Part shown: positions 1 through 7,228 of the stretch, piece by piece
How the letters are laid out: each line of letters starts with the position of its first letter
Position numbering within the stretch: position 1 is the first letter of the stretch
Source of the DNA: DASUCS01 sp041166365
GTDB lineage: Bacteria > Actinomycetota > Acidimicrobiia > Acidimicrobiales > JACDCH01
Direction of reading: 5' to 3'
Assembly (NCBI GenBank): GCA_041166365.1
Contig: JBEEFX010000269.1
Span: 1-31,523, forward strand
Length of the DNA: 31,523 bases
Position numbers and translations under genes: made by a program
The notes under the pieces: model-generated
Seen by the model: only the letters and a program-made list of their open reading frames with translations
What the model was told of the DNA's origin: nothing
Database searches by the model: none

Positions 1-154
1 GGAGCGCGCCGTTGGCGATCGCGACCGCCGCGCCGACGGCCATCAACATGCCGAGCAGCGTCAGATGATCGGCCTTGATGCCGCTCTTGCGAAGGTTGGC
101 GCCGACCGGGCGGAGCTTCTGCTCCACGCTCGGACGGAGGCGCTTGTCGAACAT
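1..154 (-). CDS. CDP-alcohol phosphatidyltransferase, N-terminal part (runs off window)
   Basis: Only the first 51 codons are inside the window. Reading leftwards from ATG at 154, the peptide starts MFDKRLRPSVEQKLRPVGAN and continues with KADHLTLLG and then a hydrophobic stretch ending at the window edge. The charged amphipathic start followed by A-D-x-L-T-x-x-G and a first membrane helix is how CDP-alcohol phosphatidyltransferases (PgsA/PI-phosphate synthase type) begin. The DGxxAR...GxxxDxxxD catalytic signature would lie outside the window. A Shine-Dalgarno GGAG (complement of 162-165) sits 7 bases before the start. In Mycobacterium, from memory, pgsA1 follows thrS and a HIT gene. Both occur here at 3878-6360 on the same strand, so phosphatidylinositol-phosphate synthesis is a fair guess. 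The exact substrate cannot be settled from this fragment. Confidence 0.75.
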   Translation of the reverse strand, partial: MFDKRLRPSVEQKLRPVGANLRKSGIKADHLTLLGMLMAVGAAVAIANGAL

Positions 155-289
155 GCATGGACTCCAACGAGAGGCACGGGAGGCGTGCGAACTCTTGCAA
201 ACGCTACCAGCGGGCCTTCCCTCCCAGCGAGATCTCAACCTCCTGGGGATAGTGTGACCGGCCACGTCAACGACTGACCCGGGGGTTCC
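155..289. promoter_or_regulatory. Divergent promoter region between phosphatidyltransferase and EF-G2
   Basis: This 135-base gap separates two divergent genes and has no coding content I can support. A TANNNT box, TAGCGT, lies on the minus strand (complement of 201-206) and would give a leader of about 40 bases with an SD for the leftward gene. On the plus strand TAGTGT at 250-255 could serve EF-G2. Neither has a convincing -35 box, so both are candidates only. Confidence 0.3.
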
Positions 290-2359
290 GTGAAGCGCTT
301 TCCGCCCGAGAAGATCCGCAACGTCGCACTGGTGGGCCACGGCGGGTCAGGGAAGACCACGCTGGCCGAGGCCCTGCTCCACAAGGCCGGAGCGATCACC
401 CGGATGGGTCGAGTCGAGGACGGCACGACCGTCTGCGACTTCGATCCCGAGGAGCAGAAACGCAACCTGTCGTTGTCACTCGCGCTCGCGCCGTTCGAAT
501 GGAACGACCACAAGATCAACCTGATCGACTGCCCGGGCTACGCGGACTTCATCGGCGACGTCCACGCCGCGCTTCGAGTGGCGGACCTCGCCGTCTTCGT
601 GGTCAGCGCGGTCGAGGGCGTGGAAGTCCAGACATACGCGGCGTGGAAGATCGCCAGCGAGCTGAACGTGCCGCGCATCATCTTCGTGAACAAGCTCGAT
701 CGTGAGCGCGCCAGTTTCGAGCGCACGCTCGATCAACTCCGCGAGCGGTTTGGTGCCGGCGTGGCTCCCCTCGAGCTGCCGATCGGCGAGGAGGCCGCGT
801 TCCACGGAGTCGCGGACCTGCTGACCGACTCGGCGTACCTCTACGAGGGCGGCGCGGTCACGCACGGCGACGTTCCCGACGACCTCGCCGAGCTCGAGCA
901 TCAGGTCCACGACAACCTCGTCGAGGGCATCGTCGTCGCGGACGACGATCTGCTCGAGCGCTATCTCGGCGGCGACGACATCTCTGTCGAGGAGCTCGAG
1001 CGCACGCTGGCCAAGGGGATTGCCGAGGCGTCGGTCTTCCCCGTGACCGTCGGCTCGGCCACCAACGACATCGCCATCGACCGTCTGGCCGACTTCATCT
1101 GCGAGATCGGTCCCGCGCCCGGCGACCGTCCGGCGATCAGCGTCAACGCGGGCGACACCACCGTCGACGTGGCCCCCGACCCGAATGGCGATCCGCTCGC
1201 CATCGTGTTCAAGACCATCGCCGATCCGTACGTCGGGCACATCTCGCTCTTCAAAGTGCTCTCGGGAACGATCCGCCCCGACGACCATCTGTTCAACCCC
1301 CGCTCCGGTACCGACGAGCGGCTGCACGCTCTGTTCACGCTGCGCGGCAAGGAGCAGGAGCCGCTGACCGAGATTCCCGCCGGGGACATCGCGGCCGTCG
1401 CGAAGCTGTCCGCGACGGCAACCGGCGACACGCTCGCGCCGAAGGGCAAGCCGGTCACCGTCCCACCCGTCGTCAGCCCGCCGCCTGTGCTCGGCATGGC
1501 GATCCTCGCCCGCACGCAGGCCGACGAAGACAAGTTGGCGAACGCGCTGCACCGGCTACAGGAAGAGGATCCCAGTCTGGTCGTCGACCGCAGCGAGGAG
1601 ACGCACCAGACGATCCTGCGCGGTACCGGCGAGACGCATCTGCAGATCACCCTCGAGAAGCTCGCGCGCAAATTCGGTGTCGACGTCGACACCGACGAAG
1701 TGCGCGTTGCCTACCGCGAGACGATCAACGGCACCGCACTCAACGTCGAGGGCAAGCACAAGAAGCAGTCCGGGGGTCACGGCCAGTACGGCGTCTGTGT
1801 CATCAACGTCGAGCCGATGCCGCGGGGCGGTGGCTTCGAGTTCGTCGACAAGATCGTCGGCGGCGCCATCGCCCGGCCGTACATCCCGGCCGTCCAGAAG
1901 GGCATCGAGGAGACGATGTCCCACGGCGGCATCTACGGCCACCCGATCGTGGACATCAAGGTCGAGCTCGTCGACGGCAAGCAGCACGCCGTCGACTCCT
2001 CGGAAATGGCCTTCAAGATCGCCGGGCGCCTCGCCATCCGCGAGGCCATGGCCAAGGCCGACCCCGTCCTGCTCGAGCCGGTGTCACTGCTCGAGGTCAC
2101 CGTGCCCATCGAGTACCAGGGCGACGTGATGGGCGACCTGAACGCGCGCCGCGGACGCGTGCAGGGCAGCGAGACGGCCGGCGACGGCGAGCAGACGGTG
2201 TCGGCGATGGTGCCGACGTCGGAGATCATGCGGTACGCCATCGACCTCCGTTCGCTGACCGGTGGGCGAGGTCGCTTCAAGGCGACCCACGACCACTACG
2301 ACGTGCTGCCGTCGCACCTCGTCGACAAGGTCAAGCGCGAGACCAAGGAACAAGACTGA
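290..2359 (+). CDS. fusA2: EF-G-like translation GTPase, EF-G2 type
   Basis: A 689-residue protein with the full EF-G domain order: G domain (about 1-265), domain II, domain III, domain IV with GKHKKQSGGHGQYG, and domain V. It departs from housekeeping EF-G in ways typical of the actinobacterial EF-G2 group (M. tuberculosis Rv0120c, from memory). The P-loop is GHGGSGKT (16-23). The switch I RGITI is replaced by RNLSLSL (58-64). G3 is DCPGY (80-84) in place of DTPGH, so the His that activates water in translational GTPases is Tyr. G4 NKLD (134-137) is normal. It should bind guanine nucleotide and probably the ribosome, but may hydrolyse GTP poorly. The start is GTG at 290 behind a G-run. The genome presumably has a canonical fusA elsewhere. 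The next gene overlaps its stop codon. Confidence 0.92.
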   Translation: MKRFPPEKIRNVALVGHGGSGKTTLAEALLHKAGAITRMGRVEDGTTVCDFDPEEQKRNLSLSLALAPFEWNDHKINLIDCPGYADFIGDVHAALRVADLAVFVVSAVEGVEVQTYAAWKIASELNVPRIIFVNKLDRERASFERTLDQLRERFGAGVAPLELPIGEEAAFHGVADLLTDSAYLYEGGAVTHGDVPDDLAELEHQVHDNLVEGIVVADDDLLERYLGGDDISVEELERTLAKGIAEASVFPVTVGSATNDIAIDRLADFICEIGPAPGDRPAISVNAGDTTVDVAPDPNGDPLAIVFKTIADPYVGHISLFKVLSGTIRPDDHLFNPRSGTDERLHALFTLRGKEQEPLTEIPAGDIAAVAKLSATATGDTLAPKGKPVTVPPVVSPPPVLGMAILARTQADEDKLANALHRLQEEDPSLVVDRSEETHQTILRGTGETHLQITLEKLARKFGVDVDTDEVRVAYRETINGTALNVEGKHKKQSGGHGQYGVCVINVEPMPRGGGFEFVDKIVGGAIARPYIPAVQKGIEETMSHGGIYGHPIVDIKVELVDGKQHAVDSSEMAFKIAGRLAIREAMAKADPVLLEPVSLLEVTVPIEYQGDVMGDLNARRGRVQGSETAGDGEQTVSAMVPTSEIMRYAIDLRSLTGGRGRFKATHDHYDVLPSHLVDKVKRETKEQD

Positions 2360-2886
2360 CGGACTGCGCCGAGTGCGGGTTCTCGTATGACTCGGTCGCG
2401 ATGAGGGACGCGCCGGGCGCGTTGCGCGCGTTCGGGAAGCGGTATCGCATCCCGATGATCCGTGGACTGAAGACGGAGGATCTCGATGCTCTCGTGAGGA
2501 TGCATCCGATCGAAGACACGTGGTCGGCGCTCGAGTACGCGTGCCACGTGCGCGATGTGCTGCGCGTCCAACGGGAGCGATTGCAGCGTGCACTCGTCGA
2601 GGACGGCTTCAGCCCGGAGCCGATGCGCCGGGACGAGCTCGTCGTCGAGTCGCGTTACAACGAGCAAGACCCCGCGAAGGTGGCCGACGAGCTCGCCGCG
2701 GCCGGCGAGGCGATGGCCGGCGACATCGAAGGCCTTGCGCCGCCGGACTTCGAACGGACGATGGTCTACAACTATCCCGAACGGATGGAACGCTCGCTGA
2801 TGTGGGTCGTCCAGCACACCGTGCACGAGGGTGAGCATCATTTGCTCGACATCGGACGGGTACAGCGCGCCGCGCGGGGTAGATGA
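2356..2886 (+). CDS. DinB-fold protein with N-terminal CxxC (probable CTG start)
   Basis: This is a four-helix DinB-superfamily protein. Candidate metal-site histidines lie in W-x-x-L-E-Y-A-C-H-V-R-D and in HTVHEGEHHLLDIGR near the C terminus. Relatives include mycothiol- or bacillithiol-dependent thiol transferases and isomerases; the substrate is unknown. The first ATG in frame is at 2401, but the coding frame extends upstream to 2356 and adds LTDCAECGFSYDSVA, containing a CxxC (residues 4 and 7). I recall similar leaders in related actinobacterial proteins. The only start there is CTG at 2356. It overlaps the EF-G2 stop as CTGA and has AAGGAA at 2345-2350, five bases upstream. With that start the protein has 176 residues; from ATG 2401 it has 161. 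Its own stop overlaps the next start as ATGA. Confidence 0.8.
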   Translation: MTDCAECGFSYDSVAMRDAPGALRAFGKRYRIPMIRGLKTEDLDALVRMHPIEDTWSALEYACHVRDVLRVQRERLQRALVEDGFSPEPMRRDELVVESRYNEQDPAKVADELAAAGEAMAGDIEGLAPPDFERTMVYNYPERMERSLMWVVQHTVHEGEHHLLDIGRVQRAARGR

Positions 2887-3362
2887 CCGTCGTGTCGGGT
2901 CTCGATCTCTCACGCCTCGCGCCGGAAGACGCCGTCGCCGCGCTGCGTTCCTACCCGCGCCGCTTCCGCGAGGTGCTCACGTCGGTCGAACCGCAGGATC
3001 TGCCGCAGGAGGCCGTCGAGCACGCCGACCATGTCGCCCGTTCACTCGCCCTGCTCGGCGAGGCGTTGCGGCTCGTGCTCGTGCAGGACCAGCCGGCCGT
3101 GCACCCCGCCGTGGCCGACGACTCCGCCCGGGAATGGGCCCACGACGGGAGCTCGTCCGTCGACGACGTACTGGCGTTCCTCACGATGGAGTGCAACGCG
3201 TTGGCCGACGCGATCGCGAACGTGGCGTCGACGGCGTGGGACCGAACCGGCACCGTCGCGGGATCGGGCAAGCGCATCACGGCGCTCGACATCGTCCGCG
3301 AAGCGGTCCGCACCGGCTCGGAGCACCTCCGCGCCGCAGAACGCGCCGTCAGCTCCCGGTAG
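2883..3362 (+). CDS. Second DinB-like protein, metal site partly lost
   Basis: A 159-residue helical protein whose ATG overlaps the stop of the preceding DinB gene (ATGA, 2883-2886), so the two are translationally coupled. It has the general DinB or maleylpyruvate-isomerase-like layout: an early helix with VEHADHVARSLALL and a last helix with EHLRAAERAV. The HxxxH arrangement of the final helix in its neighbour is reduced here to a single His, so a complete three-His metal site is not evident. It may be a non-catalytic partner of the first protein, or it may use other ligands. It ends 6 bases before the convergent stop of the gene at 3369, with no visible terminator. Family assignment is moderate; no substrate can be named. 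Confidence 0.65.
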   Translation: MTVVSGLDLSRLAPEDAVAALRSYPRRFREVLTSVEPQDLPQEAVEHADHVARSLALLGEALRLVLVQDQPAVHPAVADDSAREWAHDGSSSVDDVLAFLTMECNALADAIANVASTAWDRTGTVAGSGKRITALDIVREAVRTGSEHLRAAERAVSSR

Positions 3363-3368
3363 CGGCGT

Positions 3369-3881
3369 TCATGCGGTGAGCTCGGCCCAGTCCTCTGGGT
3401 TGTCCTCGACGAAGTGCTGGAGGACATCGCCGCGTACGCCGTCCACCAGTACCAGACCGCGCTTCGTCGGAGGCTCCTCGTTGGAGTACACGAGGATGCG
3501 CCACGTCGGCCGGCTGCGCAGCCCGCGCCAACCGAGCTGCGCTGAGGCATGCCCGACGGCGAACCCGACAGTGCGCGTCGCGGCGACCAGAGCGTCGCGC
3601 TCGTCGACCTCGAGGTCGAAGCCTGCCTGATAGGAGTACAAACCGAAGAGCACGAGGCCGATGCCGCCGGCGAGCAGCCCGCCGTTCACGAGCACGGGCT
3701 GGCCATTGCGAGTGAGCGCCCAGGCGGCGATCGCGGCGGCGCCGATGACGATGTACATCACTGCCGGCACGCGCCGACGGTTGTTGTCCGGGAACATGTA
3801 AGGCCCGACGAAGTTCGACGCGTCGAGCTCCTCGGGCAGCTCGTCGGAGTGCTCTTGGTCGTCCACGGCGTCGATTCTCAC
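3369..3881 (-). CDS. Small two-helix membrane protein downstream of HIT gene
   Basis: The protein has 170 residues, starting at GTG 3881, which overlaps the HIT stop codon as GTGA (3878-3881). An acidic N terminus with DELPEELDASNFVGPYMFPDNN is followed by two membrane helices, VPAVMYIVIGAAAIAAWAL (about 38-56) and VLVNGGLLAGGIGLVLFGLY (about 63-82). A soluble C-terminal domain of about 85 residues follows, with WRILVYSNEEPP and HFVEDNPEDW. I do not recognise a named family. A longer upstream reading to 4442 in the same frame lies inside the HIT gene and is not credible. Tight coupling to thrS and the HIT gene suggests co-expression with them, but gives no function. Confidence 0.75.
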   Translation of the reverse strand: MRIDAVDDQEHSDELPEELDASNFVGPYMFPDNNRRRVPAVMYIVIGAAAIAAWALTRNGQPVLVNGGLLAGGIGLVLFGLYSYQAGFDLEVDERDALVAATRTVGFAVGHASAQLGWRGLRSRPTWRILVYSNEEPPTKRGLVLVDGVRGDVLQHFVEDNPEDWAELTA

Positions 3882-4387
3882 GGGCGCGGCCAGGCATCGC
3901 GCAATTTCCGCCAGGTGACCGGGAGGGCTTCGGGCAGCACGCGGGCCTCCGCGACCGATGTCATGAAGTTCGAGTCCGCGTCCCAGCGGGGCAGGACGTG
4001 CACGTGAAGATGATCGGGCACCCCGGCGCCGCCGGCCGTTCCGAGGTTGACCCCGATGTTCATGCCGTCGGCGTGGTACGCCGACTTGATCGCCCGCACG
4101 GCGTCGGTGACAGTCGCCCACAACTCGGCGTGTTCCTCGGGCGTGAGATCCTCGAGCTGGCTCACCTCGCGGTAGGGCATCACGAGCACGTGCCCACTGA
4201 TGTACGGGAAACGGTTGAGGATGGCGAACGTGAGTGGCCCGCGCCAAACGATCTGCGTCTCCTCGTCGGGCAGGCCGCTGTCGATGATCCGCTTGAACAC
4301 GGAGGTGCGCGCCCCGCCCTTCGCGGTGACGTCGTCGATGTACTCGCTGCGCCAGCCCGCCCACAGCCGGTCCATGCCGGTGCTCAT
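3878..4387 (-). CDS. HIT-family nucleotide hydrolase/phosphorylase (Ap4A phosphorylase-like)
   Basis: A 169-residue histidine-triad protein. The triad HLHVHV (H126, H128, H130) is followed by LPRW, as in the actinobacterial diadenosine-tetraphosphate phosphorylase/hydrolase group. The N-terminal DRLWAGWRSEYI also matches that group (M. tuberculosis Rv2613c, from memory). The usual zinc CxxC near residue 30 is absent; the sequence there is SVFKRII. Expected activity is cleavage of Ap4A or related dinucleotides through a histidine-nucleotide intermediate. Its ATG overlaps the thrS stop as ATGA. That coupling makes sense because aminoacyl-tRNA synthetases generate Ap4A from aminoacyl-adenylate and ATP. 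Family assignment is secure; substrate is inferred. Confidence 0.9.
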   Translation of the reverse strand: MSTGMDRLWAGWRSEYIDDVTAKGGARTSVFKRIIDSGLPDEETQIVWRGPLTFAILNRFPYISGHVLVMPYREVSQLEDLTPEEHAELWATVTDAVRAIKSAYHADGMNIGVNLGTAGGAGVPDHLHVHVLPRWDADSNFMTSVAEARVLPEALPVTWRKLRDAWPRP

Positions 4388-6360
4388 GTGCGGGAGGCGA
4401 CGTCCGCCGCGAGACGCTCGGCGAAGTCGTCGACCGGCACATCGCGCTCCGGTCGGTCGCTCCCGCGGGCGTTCACGCCGACCGTGCCGTGCTCGATGTC
4501 GTCATTGCCCACGACCAACACGTACGGCAGCTTCTCCATCTTCGCCTTGCGGATGCGGTTGCCGAGCCCCTCCGACGCCTCGACCATGTCGACCCGGAAG
4601 CCGTCGGCCTTCAGCCGGTCGACGATGCGCACGGCATAGGGCTCGTGGTCTTCGCTCACCGGCAGCACGCGCGCCTGCACCGGTGCGAGCCAGGCGGGGA
4701 ATGCTCCGGCGTAGTGCTCGAGCAGCACGCCGAAGAACCGCTCGATCGATCCCATGAGCGCACGATGGATCATCACCGGCCGGTGGCGTTCGTTGTCGGC
4801 ACCGACGTACTCGAGGTCGAAGCGTTCCGGCATGTTGAAGTCGTACTGGATCGTGGACAGCTGCCACTTGCGACCGATCGCGTCGCGGACGTGGACGTCG
4901 ATCTTCGGTCCGTAGAACGAGCCTCCGCCTTCGTCGATCTCATAGTCGAGATCTTCGGCAACGAGCGCGTCGCGCAGTGCCTCCGTGGCGGTGTCCCATC
5001 CTTCGTCCGTGCCGACGAACTTCTCTGCGGGCTTCGTCGAGAGATTGGCCTCGAAGTCCTCGAAGCCGAAGGCGCGTAGGACCGACAGCACGAAGCGCAG
5101 CAGGCTGACGATCTCGCCGTGAGCCTGCTCGGGTGTGCAGAAGATGTGGCTGTCGTCTTGCGTGAAGCCGCGGATGCGCATGAGGCCGTGCAGCGTGCCG
5201 GCGCGCTCGTACCGGTACACGGTGCCGAGCTCGTAAAAGCGGATCGGCAGATCGCGGTACGACCGCTGCCGGCTTTCGTAGATGAGGATGTGACCGGGAC
5301 AGTTCATCGGCTTCGGGTAGTACGAGCCGTTGTCCATCTCCATCGGCGGGTACATGCCGTCGGCGTAGAAGTCGAGGTGGCCGCTGGTCTCGAACAATCG
5401 CGCGTTCGAGATGTGGGGCGTGTAGGCGAACTCGTAGCCGCCGTCGAGGTGGCGTTGGCGGCTGTAGTCCTCCATCACCTTGCGGACGATCGCCCCTTTC
5501 GGGTGCCACACGGCGAGGCCGCCGCCGAGCAACTCCGGGAAGCTGAGCAGGTCGAGCTCGTTGGCCAGCTTTCGATGATCGCGTTTTGCCGCCTCTTCGA
5601 GACGATGCAGATGATCCTCGAGCGCCTGCTTCGTCGCCCAGGCCGTGCCGTAGATGCGTTGCAGTTGCGGCTTCTTCTCGTCACCCCGCCAGTACGCGCC
5701 GGCGACGCGCATGAGCTTGAAGTGCCCCAGATGACGGCCGGTGTGCTCGACATGCGGCCCGCGGCAGAGGTCGATGAACCGCGGCGGGTTCTCGTAGGTA
5801 CGCACGAGACCGGCCTCGGTGGCGGACATCGGGTCGGTCGACGCGTCCTCGATGATCTCGAGCTTGTACTTGTGATCCTTGAAGAGCGCGCGTGCCGCGT
5901 CGGCATCGATCTCGTCGCGGATGAACGGCTGTTGCTCCTTGATGATCTCGCGCATGCGGGCCTCGATGCGCGGCAGGTCGTCTTCCTTGAAGTGCTCGCT
6001 GTGACCTTGGGCGTCGGCGGGAAGCTCGAAGTCGTAGTAGAAGCCGTCCTCCACGGGCGGACCGATACCGAACGTCGCACCCGGGTACAGATCGAGCACC
6101 GCTTGCGCCAGCACGTGCGCCGTCGAGTGACGGATGGTGTAGAGCCCGCGGTCGTCCTTGGTCGTGACGATGGCGACCTCGTCGTGGTCGTCGAGCGGCC
6201 AGACCAGATCGCGCTCGACCCCGTTCACCACGGCGATCACCGCTGCCTTGCGGAGCCCGGAGCCGATCTCGGCGGCCAGATCACCGGCCGTCGTGCCGGT
6301 GGCGACCGCTTTGGTCGAGCCATCGGGGAGCCGGATCGTGATCTGGTCGGACGCTGCCAT
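4384..6360 (-). CDS. thrS: Threonyl-tRNA synthetase
   Basis: The 658-residue length and domain order match ThrRS. A TGS domain (about 1-66) comes first. Next is the editing domain with HSTAH (H78, H82). The class II core contains MNCPGHILIY (zinc Cys), the RYERAGTLHGLMRIRGFTQDD motif 2 region with DSHIFC, and MIHRALMGSIERF. The anticodon-binding domain is at the C terminus. It charges tRNA-Thr and clears mischarged Ser-tRNA-Thr. The start MAASDQITIRLPDG has no Shine-Dalgarno upstream; instead a TACCCT box lies 9 bases before the ATG, suggesting its own very short leader inside the operon. I see no T-box leader. It is followed without a gap by the HIT gene (ATGA overlap), an arrangement shared with Mycobacterium. 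Confidence 0.98.
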   Translation of the reverse strand: MAASDQITIRLPDGSTKAVATGTTAGDLAAEIGSGLRKAAVIAVVNGVERDLVWPLDDHDEVAIVTTKDDRGLYTIRHSTAHVLAQAVLDLYPGATFGIGPPVEDGFYYDFELPADAQGHSEHFKEDDLPRIEARMREIIKEQQPFIRDEIDADAARALFKDHKYKLEIIEDASTDPMSATEAGLVRTYENPPRFIDLCRGPHVEHTGRHLGHFKLMRVAGAYWRGDEKKPQLQRIYGTAWATKQALEDHLHRLEEAAKRDHRKLANELDLLSFPELLGGGLAVWHPKGAIVRKVMEDYSRQRHLDGGYEFAYTPHISNARLFETSGHLDFYADGMYPPMEMDNGSYYPKPMNCPGHILIYESRQRSYRDLPIRFYELGTVYRYERAGTLHGLMRIRGFTQDDSHIFCTPEQAHGEIVSLLRFVLSVLRAFGFEDFEANLSTKPAEKFVGTDEGWDTATEALRDALVAEDLDYEIDEGGGSFYGPKIDVHVRDAIGRKWQLSTIQYDFNMPERFDLEYVGADNERHRPVMIHRALMGSIERFFGVLLEHYAGAFPAWLAPVQARVLPVSEDHEPYAVRIVDRLKADGFRVDMVEASEGLGNRIRKAKMEKLPYVLVVGNDDIEHGTVGVNARGSDRPERDVPVDDFAERLAADVASRT

Positions 6361-6369
6361 AGGGGGTTC

Positions 6370-6375
6370 AGGGTA
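6370..6375 (-). promoter_or_regulatory. Candidate -10 box for thrS
   Basis: On the minus strand TACCCT (TANNNT) lies 9 bases before the thrS ATG, in the 42-base gap after the oxidoreductase gene. No SD is present, so a near-leaderless thrS transcript is possible in addition to read-through. No clear -35 is seen. Confidence 0.3.
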
Positions 6376-6402
6376 GGCGGACCGGTTCGCGCGCCCCGCC
6401 GG

Positions 6403-7212
6403 TTAAGCGGAGGGAGGGCCCGCGGCGATCGCGCGCACCGTCTCCGCGAGCGTGTCGTCGGGGCCGGCGCTGTAGACGAGCCACGTCACACCGGCGGCTT
6501 CGTACTCCGCGACCCGGTCGCCGTGACCCCAGACACAGATGTCGAACGGCTCGTCGCTCCGGCGCGCTCGTGCCATCGAGTCGCGGACGTCCTCGGCGTC
6601 GGCCGGCGTCATCTGCGCGCCGCTGAACGGCATCACCCCGTCACAACGCGCCGCCCTTTTGATCGGCCCCGGGCGGCTCGCGGGCCAGAGCGCCGCGCAC
6701 CAGATCGGGATGCGCGGTTGCTGGAGCGGGCGCGGAAGGAACTGCGCGCCGTCGACGGACAGCCGGTTGCCTTCGTACGTGGTGGGCTCGCCCGTCCACA
6801 GCCGCGTGATGATCTCGATTCCATCGTCGAGCAAGCGGGCGCGCTCGGCGTCGTCTTGCGCTTCGCCCCGGAACGACGAGAACTCGCTCCAGAAGTCGAT
6901 CCCCAGGCCCACGCCGAGCACGAGGCGGCCGCGGCTCAGGTGATCGAGCGTCACCGCCTCGCGCGCGACCTTCCACGGCCGGCGACGCGGGAGCGGCGTG
7001 ACGAGCGGGCCCAACCGCATCGTGGACGTCGCCGCGGCAATGGCGGTCAGCGCGATCCAGGCATCGGCGAGCGGGAGTGGTGTCTCGTACTGGATGTGGT
7101 CCCACAGGAAGAACCCGTCCCAGCCGGCTTCTTCGGCCCTGACCGCGAGATCGACGAGCGCGTGCACGTCGCCGAAGGCGCCGAACGGTGGAAGGTAGAT
7201 CGCGTGACGCAC
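6403..7212 (-). CDS. Luciferase-like (LLM class) flavin-dependent oxidoreductase
   Basis: A 269-residue TIM-barrel enzyme of the bacterial luciferase/F420-dependent family. It opens with MRHAIYLPPFGAFGDVHALVDLAVRAEEAG and has GFFLWDHI. The typical stretch EAVTLDHLSRGRLVLGVGLG follows. The C-terminal half has LLDDGIEIITRLWTGEPTTYEG and a substrate-side PRIPIWCAALWP. These proteins use FMN or F420 to oxidise or reduce small organic substrates. An F420H2:NADP oxidoreductase-like gene three genes upstream in the same operon makes F420 the more likely cofactor, but that is inference. It lies 16 bases after the acyltransferase and 42 before thrS on the same strand. Substrate unknown. Confidence 0.88.
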   Translation of the reverse strand: MRHAIYLPPFGAFGDVHALVDLAVRAEEAGWDGFFLWDHIQYETPLPLADAWIALTAIAAATSTMRLGPLVTPLPRRRPWKVAREAVTLDHLSRGRLVLGVGLGIDFWSEFSSFRGEAQDDAERARLLDDGIEIITRLWTGEPTTYEGNRLSVDGAQFLPRPLQQPRIPIWCAALWPASRPGPIKRAARCDGVMPFSGAQMTPADAEDVRDSMARARRSDEPFDICVWGHGDRVAEYEAAGVTWLVYSAGPDDTLAETVRAIAAGPPSA

Positions 7213-7228
7213 GCCGTGAGCGTACGGA

